Origin: Agapetus fuscipes | Lineage: Eukaryota > Arthropoda > Insecta > Trichoptera > Glossosomatidae | Length of the DNA: 64,000 nucleotides | Direction of reading: 5' to 3' | Assembly: GCA_951799405.1 (NCBI GenBank) | Contig: OX637361.1 | Span: 10,886,170 to 10,950,169, forward strand | Shown: piece by piece, positions 41,121-51,035 of the stretch | How the letters are laid out: each line of letters begins with the position of its first letter | Numbering within the stretch: position 1 is the first letter of the stretch | Program-made: the position numbers and the translations under genes | Notes under the pieces: model-generated | The model's database searches: none | The model's input: the letters and a program-made list of their open reading frames with translations, nothing else | Told to the model about the DNA's origin: nothing

Positions 41121-44069
41121 CTAATATTTTTCGAAATGTTTTTTAAGTTTATTTTTAAATACATGATAATCTTTTATATTTTTTAGTTCAGTCGGTAATT
41201 TATTAAAGTTTGTTACACCAACATAAATGAAGCTATTTTGATAATGTTTTGTGTCAAATTTTGACATTTTGAGGTTATGTTTGTATCTTGTTGAATGATT
41301 TGTTTCTAATTTTAATTGTTGTTTTTCCTTTAATATTTGCAATATGGCGTTTTTTTTAAAAATGATATCTACTGAGGGAACTTTAAATATTTTAAATACT
41401 AATTCAGTCGGGTAATTCGATGGTTTTTTTAAAATTATCTTAATGATTAATTTTTGAATTATTTTTACAGGGTTTAATGTGTTTAAGTATGACCCTCCCC
41501 ATCCTATAATGCCGTACTGTAATATAGATTGCACAATTGCGTAGTAGACTCTTCTTAAGTTATCTATTCCGAGTATATTTCTAAGTCTTATAAATATGTA
41601 TATGCACTTTCTGATTCGTTTTATCAGTTTACTAGTATGTTCCTTCCATTTTAATTTACTATCTATGTCAACTCCTAAATATCTTGTAGTATCTGTTTGC
41701 TTTAGTATTGAGCAGGTTAGATTACAATTCGTTTTATTACATTTATTTTGTTGATGAATAAATACGTTTAAATTTAGATTTAATTTATTTTCATTAATAG
41801 AGAACGGGACAATGTAAGTTTTTTCGCTGTTGAATGTTAACAAATTCACGTCGAACCAGTGCTTTAAATTGTCAATGTCAACATTTGCTTTATTGGTGAC
41901 ACTATTCCAATTTGTATCTTCGATGATAATAACTGTATCATCGGCATAGGATATTATTTTTCCGTTTAGTTTCAGTGTAAATACATCATTGACATACAAT
42001 ATAAATAATAAAGGGCCTAATACTGTGCCCTGTGGTATTCCGAAATTACTAGTTTCTATTTGGCTGTACACCTCATTTATTTTGACAACTTGAGGTCTTT
42101 GATATAGATAGCTTGTTATCCACTCGAGTGTCCTGCCTTGGAAACCGATACTTTCTAATTTTGAAGTCAATTTGTAATGAGATATGCTGTCAAAAGCTTT
42201 TTTTAAATCTATGAATATACCGATACATTTACGAGATTTGTCCAGTGCATTCAGTACATAGCTAGTTAATTTAGCAATTGCATCTTGTGTGCTTCTATTT
42301 TCCATAAAACCAAACTGGTTTTCATTTATTATATTATTGCTTTTTATATATGCGTTGATTCTTCTTTTAACTATTTTTTCAATTATTTTAGCTATGTTTG
42401 ATATTATAGAGATAGGTCTGTAATTTGTTATATCATCCTGTTCACCAGATTTAAATATTGGAATTATTATGGATTTTTTATATATATTTGGAAATTTTCC
42501 AGTCTCAAAACTTTTATTTATAATGTACATTAGTGGTTTTGAAATTTCTTTTTTAATGTGTTTTAGTGTATCGATAGTTATGCCATCAAATCCTGGAGTT
42601 GATCCTCCTTTCATATTGTCAATAATTTTTTCAACTTCCTGTTCAGTACAGCTGTTAAGGATTTCCATTTTGTTTGTGTTTGTTTTTATTGTTGGCATTG
42701 TGACTGTGTTTGTTTGTATCAGTTTAGCAAGATTTTTTCCTACATTAACAAAATAATTGTTAAAAATGTTTGCAACTTTAGTGGGTTTTGATTCGCAGCT
42801 TATTTTTGTGTTTTCATATGTGATTTCATTTATAACATTGGTTTTTTGTTTTTTTTTATCAATTATCTCATTTATTACCTTCCACACTCTTTTGTTATCA
42901 TTTTCGGTGTTTCCTAACTTTTTTTCATAATATTTTTCTTTAGTGGTTTTTATTAAATACGTGAGTTTTTTTTTGTACAACTTATAGTGTTTGTATATGC
43001 TTTCATCGTTTGGTCTTTTAGTGGTTATTTTGTAAAGTGTTTGCTTATGTCTTATTGAAACTATTAGGCCATGGGTGATCCATGCTTTGATAGGTTTATA
43101 TTTAGATTTTGTTCTGTTTATGTTCTTTGTTGACTCATTAATGATTTCAGTTAATTTCATGTTGAATAAATTGTTGCTTTCATTTACATCACTACATTTA
43201 TATACTTCTGAACAATTTTCATTTTGTAGTTTATTTTTTAAAATGTCTAGGTGTAGAAACATGGTTTTTAAGTTTTTTTGTGTTGTATCATTTGTTTTAC
43301 TTGGAATATCTAATTTGTATTTTAAAATACAAGAATAATGGTCAGTAATGTTTGTATGTATGACTGCGGATATTATATTATGATATTCCGGAATATTTGT
43401 AAATATGTGGTCAATACACGAAGGTCTTTGATTTTTGATGTTTCTAGTGTAAGAATTTATACAAGATAAGAAGTTTAATTCGGCGAGCATATTTAAGTAG
43501 TTGTCTTTATCGTTCGATGAATAATCATTCGCTATATTTAAGTTGATATCGCCTACAATAATAGATCTTTTGTTTTTATTTCTAATTAATACGCTTTTTA
43601 ATTCGTTAACAAACTGGGATAAGACTGTTGCATGGGTTCGATATATGGCAAAAATATTAAATATCTCGTTTTGTACCTTGATTTCAATATTAAGTATATT
43701 AGTATATTTTATGTCATTTATTTCTTTAAAACTAATCATTTTACATTTTTGTGATAGAAATAATGATACGCCGCTATTCTTATTAATTTTGTTTAGTGTT
43801 GTGAAGTAGCTATAGTCAGGGATATTATAGTTCATTTCACCTGCGCTATGCGTCTCCGTTAACACTATAACATCCGGTGAACATTTTAATGATTTTAATG
43901 TTAGTACAAATTCGCTAAAATTTTTTTCGATGCTTCTTATGTTCATATGAAATAATAATAACGTATTGGCAGATTTATGTAAATTTATGTTTATGTCATT
44001 AGTCGAATCAAAAACCCGTTCATCTATGTTCATTTTTTTATCAAGAATATTATCTTCGAAGTTAAACAT
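41121..44069 (-). CDS. LINE ORF2: APE endonuclease - reverse transcriptase, 982 aa
   Basis: This enzyme nicks target DNA and copies the element RNA onto it (target-primed reverse transcription). Residues ~38-250 form the APE-like endonuclease, with N43 (HMNIRS), E72 (LTETH), D174/N176 (VGDINLN), D220-H221 (CIDHIF) and D243-H244 (ITDHYS) all present. The RT domain spans ~500-760: SIIIPIFKSG, NYRPIS, FIDLKKAFDS with catalytic D621, GIPQGTVLGPLLF and YADD at 708-711. A C-terminal domain runs to residue 982 (YVGVTNFNKLPTELK). There is no RNase H domain. It starts 37 bases after the ORF1 stop in another frame, so translation probably needs reinitiation. Length and motif order are normal for Jockey/CR1-type ORF2. 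No inactivating change is visible. Confidence 0.95.
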   Translation of the reverse strand: MFNFEDNILDKKMNIDERVFDSTNDININLHKSANTLLLFHMNIRSIEKNFSEFVLTLKSLKCSPDVIVLTETHSAGEMNYNIPDYSYFTTLNKINKNSGVSLFLSQKCKMISFKEINDIKYTNILNIEIKVQNEIFNIFAIYRTHATVLSQFVNELKSVLIRNKNKRSIIVGDINLNIANDYSSNDKDNYLNMLAELNFLSCINSYTRNIKNQRPSCIDHIFTNIPEYHNIISAVIHTNITDHYSCILKYKLDIPSKTNDTTQKNLKTMFLHLDILKNKLQNENCSEVYKCSDVNESNNLFNMKLTEIINESTKNINRTKSKYKPIKAWITHGLIVSIRHKQTLYKITTKRPNDESIYKHYKLYKKKLTYLIKTTKEKYYEKKLGNTENDNKRVWKVINEIIDKKKQKTNVINEITYENTKISCESKPTKVANIFNNYFVNVGKNLAKLIQTNTVTMPTIKTNTNKMEILNSCTEQEVEKIIDNMKGGSTPGFDGITIDTLKHIKKEISKPLMYIINKSFETGKFPNIYKKSIIIPIFKSGEQDDITNYRPISIISNIAKIIEKIVKRRINAYIKSNNIINENQFGFMENRSTQDAIAKLTSYVLNALDKSRKCIGIFIDLKKAFDSISHYKLTSKLESIGFQGRTLEWITSYLYQRPQVVKINEVYSQIETSNFGIPQGTVLGPLLFILYVNDVFTLKLNGKIISYADDTVIIIEDTNWNSVTNKANVDIDNLKHWFDVNLLTFNSEKTYIVPFSINENKLNLNLNVFIHQQNKCNKTNCNLTCSILKQTDTTRYLGVDIDSKLKWKEHTSKLIKRIRKCIYIFIRLRNILGIDNLRRVYYAIVQSILQYGIIGWGGSYLNTLNPVKIIQKLIIKIILKKPSNYPTELVFKIFKVPSVDIIFKKNAILQILKEKQQLKLETNHSTRYKHNLKMSKFDTKHYQNSFIYVGVTNFNKLPTELKNIKDYHVFKNKLKKHFEKY

Positions 44070-44106
44070 TTTTTAATTTTAAGGTTGGATAAACATATAT
44101 TAGGTA

Positions 44107-45129
44107 TTATTCATAATCAATGCGTTCATTTGCTCTTTTAATCATTTTTTGTCTGTAGCCACATGTTATGCTGGTTGTTCTATGGTTTGTGTCACTTTTA
44201 GTTTTATATTTAATATTCAAAAAATTGCAGTTGCTGCAGATTTGTGTGTTTTTTAAATTTGTACATTTGTCATACGTATGTTCTTCTGCGCAGTGAGGAC
44301 ATGTTGGGGGCCGTGTCCTGTTCAGGCATCTTAGTGCAGTGTGCCCAAACTTCAGGCAGTGGTAGCACTGCACCAGAGTATTACAGTCCTCAACTAGCGC
44401 TCTATTGTATTTTATGTTTATTTTTCTTTTTTCTAGGAGGATTTTCCTTAGTCCCCCCGTGGTTTCCATGATGTAGTTTGTCATTTCTCTCTGTTTTCCA
44501 CTTTGTTTGTCAATACTTTTTAGCTCTTTTATCAGTTTCATGTTGCTTCTTTCCCTTTCGTCTATACCCTCATTTTGCATTGTAATGCCCATTATGATTT
44601 CCTCTTCCGTAAGGTTTCTTTCAAGTCCTTTTAGTACTATGTATGGTTTCTTTTTTTTAAATTCCTCTGCCCTTATTTCCTTCCCAAGTGTACTTGTAAT
44701 TTCCTTAGTTAATTTTTCTGCACTTTTTTTCTCAGCGCAAATGATTGTAATTTTATTTTCACCTGTTGTTTTCATTCCAGCTATTCCAATTTTTAAATTC
44801 GTCACATCAATTCTATTTTTAATTTTTGTTTTCATTTCGTCCGCCTTTAATGTGTTTTTTTTTGATTCTACTTGTATTGCATATTTTGTTTCTTCTCTGT
44901 TTTTATCTTTTATAAATGTGTTGGTAGAGTTTGTTACAGTCGCGTATGTTTTGCGTCCACTTGTTGTTCCTCTTAGTTCTATTCTTAATTCTTGTATCTC
45001 CTTCCTACACTCTTCTATCTGTGATTTTAAGTCCTTGAATTGCCCATTTAATTCTTCCTTTATATCGGCGAATTTTTTTTCCATGAATTCCATGATTTCT
45101 TCCTTCATTTCTTTGTTTGCTCTCGTCAT
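44107..45129 (-). CDS. LINE ORF1: gag-like RNA-binding protein, 340 aa
   Basis: It should bind element RNA and form the ribonucleoprotein. Residues ~5-55 are Glu/Lys-rich and predict a coiled coil (EEIMEFMEKKFADIKEEL). Residues ~105-185 (NLKIGIAGMKTTGENKITII) look like the RRM-like/PRE domain of Jockey-type gag. Three knuckles follow: C255-x2-C258-x4-H263-x4-C268, C277-x2-C280-x3-H284-x4-C289, and C298-x2-C301 with H316 and C323. That three-knuckle order is diagnostic for insect Jockey/I-type ORF1. ATG at 45129 is the first in frame after a GC-richer leader. The plus-strand 232-codon frame over it is a shadow. Confidence 0.95.
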   Translation of the reverse strand: MTRANKEMKEEIMEFMEKKFADIKEELNGQFKDLKSQIEECRKEIQELRIELRGTTSGRKTYATVTNSTNTFIKDKNREETKYAIQVESKKNTLKADEMKTKIKNRIDVTNLKIGIAGMKTTGENKITIICAEKKSAEKLTKEITSTLGKEIRAEEFKKKKPYIVLKGLERNLTEEEIIMGITMQNEGIDERERSNMKLIKELKSIDKQSGKQREMTNYIMETTGGLRKILLEKRKINIKYNRALVEDCNTLVQCYHCLKFGHTALRCLNRTRPPTCPHCAEEHTYDKCTNLKNTQICSNCNFLNIKYKTKSDTNHRTTSITCGYRQKMIKRANERIDYE

Positions 45130-45250
45130 CTTCCGTCAATCTGTGTTAATTTTTAATTTAGTCACTCAAGTTACTCGAAACACATCGCGAACACGCGTTT
45201 GGTGACGCTGTAAATTTACAGCGATGCGATGTTCCTCGCTCGGCGGCTGA
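45130..45250 (-). promoter_or_regulatory. Putative LINE 5' UTR / internal promoter
   Basis: A 120-base leader upstream of ORF1 is GC-richer (GCGATGCGATGTTCCTCGCT) than the rest of the element. LINEs of this group carry an internal, TATA-less promoter in this position. No specific motif is identified. Confidence 0.4.
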
Positions 45251-45884
45251 TTGTGAACTGTATGTTGATTTAATTTAGGTATTTAGTCTACAACATAAAA
45301 TATGGTCTATTTTCTTGAAAGGTCTATTATTCAGTAGACAGTTGTGTTTTGTATGGAACGCAATGCTTTATGAATGAAAGTGAAGACAAAGTTGTGTATA
45401 ATTCATAATCATGAAAGAACTTTCTAGGTCCTGTCACCCATAGTCTATTTTATTGTTTGTTCTGTACTATTTGAAATTATTGTGAAATGTTTAATAGATT
45501 TATTGGTATACAAGCTTAGCCGCGTTAAGTTCTAACAAGCCATAACAATAAAACGAGAGTAAACTGCATACATAGGGCAATTTCTTTTCAGGATGACATT
45601 GGCAGAGTTCCGCGATGCACTGGGGTAATTTTAGATCAAGTACATTTTTAATGTAAGTAGTTTTTTTATGATGTCACGACTAGTTCTTTCCCACGTTCGC
45701 AAGAACGCACCTAAGATGCGCATATATTGCAACTTCTTAAGGTTTTGTCCCCTACTCTTAAGGGGTCTCATGCAGGGCGTCTATAATCTATAAATATAAG
45801 CGTGAAAGCTATATACATATTTCCCCAGATACAAAAAGCATCTTCAATCGTCTTCATTCGTTCATCCTCAGTCGTTGTACAGAG
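45251..45884. other. no feature recognised
   Basis: AT-rich and unassigned. The last 100 bases probably belong to the hammerhead-like element that follows. Confidence 0.35.
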
Positions 45885-45960
45885 AGGGTATCTCCTGAAG
45901 ACGATAGCTACATCGCCAACAAAACGTCAAGTATGATGTAAGTTTTGTCTAATATCCGAA
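45885..45960 (+). other. Decayed hammerhead-like motif, relative of 14.7 kb
   Basis: TCTCCTGAAGACGATAGCTA, CATCGCCAACAAAACGTC and ATGATGTAAGTTTTGTC align base by base with the 14697-14742 motif and its flank, including TAATATCCGAAAA further on. Core CUGAAGA (45895-45901), the extra C and a 4-bp helix II survive, but GAAA is changed (CAAAA) and helix I is lost. Confidence 0.5.
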
Positions 45961-46312
45961 AAGTTTAGTTACCTAATGTGTAAATATTATAGTTGTAAAT
46001 ACCACCTTCTTGGGTGTTTTAAAACCATTTTTTTAAATTTCTGTTTCAAGGCTTTGAGTTTTAGAGGGCTATGCTTTCGTCTTAGAATTGATATCATAAA
46101 CTTGGAGGTATTGAATTACCACAACAATGGTGTCCGCAGCCGCCGTAATATCAAAAGCTTTGTTGTACAGTAGTCCGAGTGCGCGGCGTCTGACCCTGTT
46201 TAACTTTGTATGCAAATTTATCATTTGTAATAACGCAGCTAAATCGTGGACCATTTGATACGATAACTGCTTTCGTATTGATTCAAATTATTTTCAAATA
46301 ATTGAAATATAA
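45961..46312. other. no feature recognised
   Basis: Unassigned sequence between the hammerhead relic and an S3 SINE. Confidence 0.35.
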
Positions 46313-46735
46313 GTCGGCGCTATGGCCAAGCGCGAAGCGTGTATGAAAGAAAAACAACGCTGTTTCGAATCCCATCGGTACCCTTAGTGATAGCTTTGAC
46401 CCTGACTTAACAGATGTCATTAAGTTATTATTAATTCATGCTTTTCCTTTTCGTGCCACTTCTGTTGAAGATCGGCGATCATCTCGGCTATTTTGGCTTT
46501 GGATGCTGTGACTTAAAACAGGGACTTGGTGCTTCTGCCGTATCATTGTCGCAGGTTTTTCAGCAACGATGCCCTTCAACGTCCTTGAGTTCTTCTCCCT
46601 TCGCTCTTACACTTTATGATAATTAATTCATGAATAAAAGTTTTTTTTTTGAATTCTCTTTTTATAATGTTAAAACCTACCTGTTTCTGAAGAGGCAATA
46701 ACACACAGGTTGGTGAATTGCATTCTTGTTCACAA
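46313..46735 (+). mobile_element. SINE S3 split by a LINE fragment
   Basis: The A-box end is GCTATGGCCAAGCGCGAAGC and the B box GTTTCGAATCCCATCGG. The tail half (GGTTGGTGAATTGCATTCTT) resumes after the insertion. TTAATTCATG lies on both sides (46431-46440 and 46623-46632), a target duplication. Confidence 0.85.
46441..46622 (-). pseudogene. LINE family H 3' fragment inserted in S3
   Basis: The minus strand encodes a decayed LKNLRQ region, then GAAGTGGCACGAAAAGGAAA as the tail. With its 10-bp target duplication it documents how family H ends. Confidence 0.8.
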
Positions 46736-47033
46736 CTTTTTTCTGTTACAAAAAAAATAACACTGAAAAAATATGCAAACCCATTTAATTCAAAAGGAAA
46801 ATAGTTTTTAATTTTGACGATAACAGGGACGTACATAGAATTGCAGTCTGGGTAGGCAGCAATATGAAACTTTAACAATTGTCGGTAGATCAGATATTAT
46901 TAAATTTAAAAATTTTGTACCACATAATGAAGTCCCAACTGTCTAGTTTCAAGATTATCTGAAATTTAAAATGATTTCTGATCAGTTAAAAATAAAATTG
47001 GAATCTTTGTTTTGTAATTGATCTAGTTCGGCA
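46736..47033. other. no feature recognised
   Basis: AT-rich and unassigned. Confidence 0.35.
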
Positions 47034-47131
47034 ATCACCACAACGAGAAACCATTTCTGACACCCTTGGTGGGTTTTGAACCCCAGATATCCAGCTTTAA
47101 ACACAAGCGCTCTGCTTTTTGAGCTATGACA
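47034..47131 (-). mobile_element. SINE S1 head, diverged
   Basis: Minus strand: GTCATAGCTCAAAAAGCAGA, GGTTCAAAACCCACC, then AGAAATGGTTTCTCG. It is head-to-head with the next S1. Confidence 0.7.
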
Positions 47132-47156
47132 ATAAATTTCAAGTTTCGGTCTTCAT

Positions 47157-47478
47157 TTTCAGTCAATAGCTCAGTTGTTAGAGTGCTTGCATACCATGCC
47201 GAGAACTTGGGTTCTATACCCACCGAGGATGTCTGAAATGTTTTTCAGTTTCTGGTTTTATTGAAAATCTAAAATAAACTACCTGCAAAGTGTACTCAGC
47301 CTTCACAAAAAATGAGCACCAGTGCCCCCAAAAGCTGAGAAGCTCCTACTTCAACTGAAGGGGTCAGCGTAAGGCCAGCCCCGTTACCAGTAAAAATAAA
47401 TAAGTTCACTCACCATGTGCAAACTTTTCATGCAAAACGCGACAAGAAGTCATACTATATGTGTAGCTAAGTAGTGTT
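47157..47478 (+). mobile_element. SINE S1, near full length
   Basis: It has CAGTCAATAGCTCAGTTGTT, a degraded B box (GGGTTCTATACCCACC), a full body, and the 3' end ACTATATGTGTAGCTAAGTA. Confidence 0.85.
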
Positions 47479-47509
47479 TTTTTATTTGAAAGTTGAATGC
47501 ATTTTTTAC

Positions 47510-47733
47510 CATAGTATGTTGGCTGACCACCCATACTGTAAAAAAATGGTTCACTTTGCCAATGTCACCCCTGTGTCAGGGAAGGTCGACAAAAGTTGTA
47601 GGGCTTATGTTCATTTGAGGTTTGGATTTTATTTTTAAGTACACATTCAGCATTTGTAAGCGCGAACTACACGTGTTTGTTTGTGGGCATGCATTTGAAA
47701 ACTATAAATGAATATATCTTTGCAACTTTTAGA
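47510..47733 (+). repeat. V3 element
   Basis: It runs from TGTTGGCTGACCACCCATAC to GAATATATCTTTGCAACTTT. The hairpin is altered (CCCTGTGTCAGGG). It follows the S1 copy with only about 30 bases between. Confidence 0.85.
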
Positions 47734-47744
47734 AGAAACTTAGA

Positions 47745-48260
47745 TTTTTGGTATAAAGTATATTGCATACCTACATTTGCCTCTATGGGATATTCGCCCC
47801 TGGAAGATAGGGTACAAAAAACTGTCTTTTGAAAGATAATATCTTTATAAAATATAAGTAGATAGTTTATATGGTGGACGAATGGAGTGATGCCTTTTTG
47901 TCTTATGTATGAATATTGATCGACAGGGTTCGATTCCCTATACTCCGTATTAAATCGTTGATGTGGCCAGAGAATGCGGGAGCGTTTTCTTTTTTAAATA
48001 TATTTCGGCATCAAAATATAAAAATGTTGAATAAGATTGCCGTATATGGCGGGCGAATAAATAAATAAATGAAGAAAAAAAAACCAAAGCAACAATGGCT
48101 GCAAGTTGGCCATTCTTAGCGAGGTGGCCGCGTATCATGGTACATGGTAGGGTACAGTGAGAGCACTGCAGACGCACCAAAAATAACAAATAAATTTTAA
48201 AGTTAAAATGTAGAACATCTTTGTTTTTAATTCTTTTGGAGTTGTCTCCGTGTTTTTTTT
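47745..48260. other. no feature recognised
   Basis: Unassigned, with a B-box-like GGGTTCGATTCCC near 47927 that lacks a matching A box. Confidence 0.35.
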
Positions 48261-48262
48261 TA

Positions 48263-48315
48263 ATCTTCCGACGTTTCGTTTCTACGAACGGAAAGCATTT
48301 TCAAGGCTGATAATT
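48263..48315 (-). other. Degenerate hammerhead-like retroelement end
   Basis: Minus strand: CTTGAAAATGCTTTCCGTTC, then GTAGAAACGAAACGTCGGAA. It is homologous to 23.77 kb. CUUGAAAA replaces CUGANGA; GAA-ACGU-C is kept. Confidence 0.45.
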
Positions 48316-49055
48316 TAAGTTGTGCGGTGACTTGTACGTCCAATAACCGTTGATAATTGGCTGAGATTATTTATAGAACTTTATTTGTACTTTCTGTATC
48401 AAAAATGGATACAAAATGATACAGAAAGCATTAATTGTAAAAACAAGGCAATTTTATTTTATTTTTTTGTTGAGAATTTAATTAATCGAAAAATGAGAAA
48501 ATTACATCAGTATTTTTTTAAGACTTATATCGGTTTGTTTTTCAGAATTATTCTTTTTCAAACAGGGATTTGAAGCATTTTTTTTAAATCCTCAACATAA
48601 ACACAATAAGCCCATATCAAAGAAAATCTATTATTACCTTTACCAAGCATTCCAAAACAATTTAAACTTATTTTATATACATAAGATCCATTAACTTTAA
48701 TATGAGAGTGAGAAAGTCAAGCGCATTTTTCATAAAATTGAAAAAAAAAATTTAACATAGAAAAAAAACATTTTTCATTCGTTTTGACAGTGCACACTGT
48801 ATTCCCAATATCTCGTCCACAGCATCAGAGGGGCGGAGGCGTGGAGGAGTCGGCAGACCTGCAGCTGAGGGGAAGATTGATTCCTGGCAGCAGTGGACCG
48901 CCGAGCTGACGAGCGCGCGACATGCCCTTGCCGTCATGCCGGGCCGCGATGAGGTTTTGTTTTCTTGGCTTTTTGTTTTCTTGACTTTTTGTCGCGCAGG
49001 TAGATGCAGAGCTACGGTAGTCTGGATGCAGACAACGCGCACGAAAAATGTGTTA
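48316..49055. other. Unassigned; GC-rich patch at 48815-48955
   Basis: A CpG-containing patch (AGGGGCGGAGGCGTGGAGGA, GACGAGCGCGCGACATGCCC) stands out in AT-rich flanks. A 96-codon minus-strand frame crosses it with no recognised domain. Confidence 0.35.
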
Positions 49056-49059
49056 ATAA

Positions 49060-49359
49060 TGAAAATAATATAAGCATGATTTATTTAATGAGCGCTGTTT
49101 TTGGTGTAGCACGCCTCAAGAGCCCTCTGCAAGCCTAGTCGTCGCTGTACAATGCGCCGATTCTCAAGCAAACCTCAGTTACTGTAAGGCTGGATGGACC
49201 TTTTAGTGACCGGTCTTTCGTAAAAGTATATGAATTTAACCTAGTTTAATGAAGAGAATATTTGAAAATATAATTTATTTTGTGTGCTTTCACCGGCATT
49301 TAAACCCACAACCTTAAATTTACGAGTCCGAAGCGTTACCACTAGACCACGGATCGGTC
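49060..49359 (-). mobile_element. SINE S2, near full length
   Basis: The minus-strand head is GACCGATCCGTGGTCTAGTG, the B box region GGTTGTGGGTTTAAATGCC, and the body runs to the 3' end TAAATCATGCTTATATTATT. Confidence 0.85.
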
Positions 49360-49755
49360 AAACAAAAGATTAATTTAATTCTAGATCATCCATAACACGT
49401 CGGTTGCTAGAAACCGTACTTTTATTTTTCTAGCTTACGTTTTGTTACGTTCTGTGAGTAGTTTGATAGGAGATCTGAGACCTTCTAGATAGCAGAGTTC
49501 TAAAGAAGTTGCTCAGAGTAAAGTGTTAAAATATTATAACTTCTAGAAAAACAAATCTTTTCATTTTCAAAATAAGCTAGAAAATTTTATGATGACAGAT
49601 TGTACTTCTCCTGTTTAGTACAAAAGAGAAGTGGGGAAGATTAATTGCTGACAGAAATATCACAGCCCTCGTCAATAAGGAATAAGATGAATAAGAAAAT
49701 ATATTTTGTCCATGTTTTCCAATATAATTTACAAGAACAGTGATCATTATTTTTT
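49360..49755. other. no feature recognised
   Basis: AT-rich. It contains several TCTAGAA/TTCTAGA palindromic hexamers but no identified element. Confidence 0.35.
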
Positions 49756-49761
49756 TTTAAA

Positions 49762-50232
49762 CGATGCAAACGACAAAGATAGTGAGGTGCTACGTTTTCC
49801 CAATCGCTCTGTATGGTATGGAGGGATGGACTCTCACGCAGGCACTGGAGATACGAATTGAAGCATTCGAGATATGTCTATACCGAAAAATGCTTTGGAT
49901 CTCTTGGCGTGATCGAGTCACCAATGAAGAAGTCCTTCAACGAATGCGCACTACAAAGGAGCTCCTGCCTACCATTAAGCAGAGAAAGCTAATGTACTTC
50001 GGTCACATTATGAGTAATAAGAAGTACCGTCTCCTTCATCTTATCATTCAGGGTAAGATTAAGGGGAGAAGATCTCAGGGACGCCGAAGGACATCGTGGC
50101 TGAAGAACCTGCGACAGTGGTTCGGCAGAATTACCAAGTCCCTGTTTCGAGCCGCAGCATCTAAAATCAAAATAGCTATGATGATCACCGATCTTCGTTA
50201 GAAGTGGCACAAAAAGAAGAAGAAGAAACGAC
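49762..50232 (+). pseudogene. 5'-truncated LINE family H, 145-codon RT C-terminal frame
   Basis: The frame at 49764-50201 reads CYVFPIALYGMEGWTLTQAL, RKMLWISWRDRVTNEEVLQR, KQRKLMYFGHIMSNKKYRLL and LKNLRQWFGRITKSLFRAAA. These are the LYG-E-WTL, RRMLRISW-DRVTNEEVL, YFGHIM and SWLKNLR-WFG motifs of arthropod LINE proteins. Catalytic RT and endonuclease are missing, so it is not autonomous. The stop is followed by GAAGTGGCACAAA and (AAG)n. The clade is uncertain. Confidence 0.9.
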
Positions 50233-50549
50233 AGAGTTAATTGAAACATAAATATTTTCAACAACAAAATTCAAGTAGATGCACTTTTCGCGATGCTTGC
50301 TCACGATGCGCATGCACACTCGCCAGTATTATGACTCGGCCGGTTGCATTTTTGCCTCCTGTCCTACCAACAGCGAGCTCCCTGTTTTCACAAAGCAAGA
50401 TACGTGCCTCTTCAACATGTGCCAGCCTAACTCACATTTTGGTCAACCATATTTATTGGATCAAGTAATAAAGATCGTCAACAGATTCTAGCAAATTGAA
50501 CGATGAAAGAAGAAGTCAATCTATAAATTACCAAAAGGTTATAATAAAA

Positions 50550-51030
50550 CAGAGTCATAATAAAAGGAGAGCTTGTATGAAAAAAGTTATGACTCTGGAT
50601 GAAATGAAAGAAGTATGCAAGGACAGGAAGAAGTGGCGGCTAATCTGCAATGCTGATTTGTAATGTTGGTTTATTGGCTTGCTACATTTTTTGCATAAGA
50701 CATTTTTTACTTTTTTTGTATAGATTTATTTTTAAGGTTTTGTTGTTTTCTTATACTTAAATGTTATTTATTACTCGTATTCCTTGACTTATAGGTTGGT
50801 ATGAGGTTGACCACCCATACTGTAAAAAATGGTTCACTTTGCCAATGTCACCCCTGTTTCAGGGAATGTCGGCAAGAGTTGCAGGGCTTATGTTCATTTG
50901 AGGTTTGGATTTTGTTTGTAAGTACACAATCAGCATTTGTAAGCGCGAACTACACGTATTTGTTTGTGGGCATACATCTAAGAGCTTTGAATGAATATAT
51001 CCTTGCAACTTAGATTATAGATTATACTTC
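50550..51030 (+). mobile_element. V3 LINE 3' end with C-terminal coding
   Basis: It starts with the inverted repeat CAGAGTCATAA / TTATGACTCTG (50550-50560 and 50587-50597), continues VMTLDEMKEVCKDRKKWRLI (ending CNADL-stop at 50663), then ~120 bases, then V3 from CCTTGACTTATAGGTTGG to CTTGCAACTTAGATTATAG. The hairpin CCCTGTTTCAGGG is intact. It has the same 5' start as the copy ending at 26059. Confidence 0.85.
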
Positions 51031-51035
51031 AAAGG

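Larger units (their letters stand above)
40741..45250 (-). mobile_element. Near-complete two-ORF non-LTR retrotransposon (Jockey group)
   Basis: On the minus strand it runs from a GC-richer leader (about 45130-45250) through ORF1, a 37-base gap, ORF2, and a ~350-base 3' UTR to a 28-base poly(A) preceded directly by AAATAAA. ORF1 with three zinc knuckles, an APE-type endonuclease plus RT in ORF2, no RNase H and a poly(A) tail together fit the Jockey group. Both frames are open, so it is young. The 5' limit is uncertain because I could not find the matching target duplication beyond 45.2 kb. Confidence 0.85.

Noticed and set aside
41121..44069. RNase H domain in ORF2, which would place the LINE in the I group
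   Set aside because: After the RT the sequence runs to the stop without the D-E-D-D pattern of RNase H. The C-terminal domain is of the Jockey/CR1 type.
44507..45205. 232-codon plus-strand frame with hydrophobic residues
   Set aside because: It lies antisense to LINE ORF1, which has zinc knuckles and a clear family. The frame is a shadow, as are the plus-strand frames at 42.5, 43.1 and 43.5 kb over ORF2.
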